Source: a virus. Taken from it: 36,545 bases of DNA. Shown here piece by piece: positions 36,536 through 36,545 of the stretch (position 1 is the stretch's first letter; each line of letters opens with the position of its first letter). The stretch is from the IMG/VR virus record IMGVR_UViG_3300010885_023196, positions 1 through 36,545 of that record. The stretch is one strand, 5' to 3'. Both the position numbers and the translations under genes were made by a program. Below the pieces are notes generated by a model, which searched no databases, was not told the DNA's origin, and saw only the letters and a program-made list of their open reading frames with translations.

Positions 36536-36545
36536 AAATTAAAGA

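Noticed and set aside
1-36545. CRISPR arrays, insertion sequences, rRNA genes
   Set aside because: Read by eye, no regularly spaced repeats, transposase genes with terminal repeats, or rRNA signatures were seen on either strand.

Overview
The window is a piece of an AT-rich genome of a T4-superfamily tailed phage (a myovirus). Recognisable T4-type genes are a UvsX recombinase, a gp41-type DnaB helicase, an RNase H/5'-3' exonuclease, a TS-fold nucleotide hydroxymethylase, a WDGH-motif protein and a phage lysozyme. Several T4-like proteins of unknown role are also present. All firm genes are on the plus strand, tightly packed with 1-14 nt overlaps. The one minus-strand gene is a truncated homing endonuclease. 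The host cannot be named from sequence. Almost no gene has a Shine-Dalgarno sequence; short AT-rich stretches precede the start codons.

Layout. 1-3.3 kb: small unknown proteins, a structured leader, a 3D-domain lipoprotein and a MORN-like repeat protein. 3.3-8.7 kb: a cluster that looks like DNA base (hyper)modification: a deoxycytidylate-type deaminase, a TS-fold enzyme with the Asp typical of dCMP hydroxymethylase, an Nmad1/DUF1599-like protein, a likely pyrophosphorylase-glycosylase-fold (aGPT-Pplase-like) protein, an SGNH-like protein and a C5-cytosine methyltransferase. 8.7-12 kb: recombination and replication (uvsX with an intein, a small unknown gene, helicase). 12-21.8 kb: probably late proteins, several with a capsid-targeting-like N-terminal tag: a split AAA ATPase, a metallopeptidase, an unknown, a split ligase-like nucleotidyltransferase fused to a gamma-glutamylcyclotransferase domain, a nucleotidyltransferase of the NMNAT/cytidylyltransferase type, and unknowns. 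22-24 kb: endolysin and conserved T4-like unknowns. 24-27.7 kb: class II ribonucleotide reductase nrdJ, split by an intein, with a duplicated promoter/leader. 27.7-31.8 kb: small proteins, a GIY-YIG protein, RNase H, zinc ribbons and a PD-(D/E)XK nuclease. 31.8-35.8 kb: a glycosyltransferase and methyltransferase cassette, most of it clearly richer in GC than its surroundings, closed by a perfect hairpin. End: a ClpP-like protease.

The most striking content is protein splicing. Four inteins sit in 18 kb, each inside an active-site or highly conserved motif: UvsX Walker A (contiguous 141-aa mini-intein), AAA ATPase Walker A (split, with only a 13-aa N-intein), the ligase-like KxDG motif (split, 90 + 38 aa), and NrdJ (split, 98 + 51 aa). 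Two of the split genes carry a free-standing homing endonuclease exactly in the break: a GIY-YIG/T5orf172-like one in the ATPase and a Vsr-like (EDxHD) one in nrdJ. This is the 'fractured gene' arrangement known from environmental phage sequences. Recombination, nucleotide supply and two late enzymes would all depend on splicing.

Two promoter classes can be read directly. TTTACA/T-N17-TATAAT (or TACAAT) stands before the MORN gene, hydroxymethylase, uvsX, helicase, nrdJ (twice) and RNase H. The T4-late-type octamer TATAAATA stands before the ATPase, its endonuclease, the two tagged proteins at 15.7 and 17.2 kb, 23.1 kb, 27.9 kb, 31.8 kb and the structured leader at 1.09 kb. In both classes the start codon often lies at or within a few bases of the predicted transcription start, so many messages would be leaderless or nearly so.
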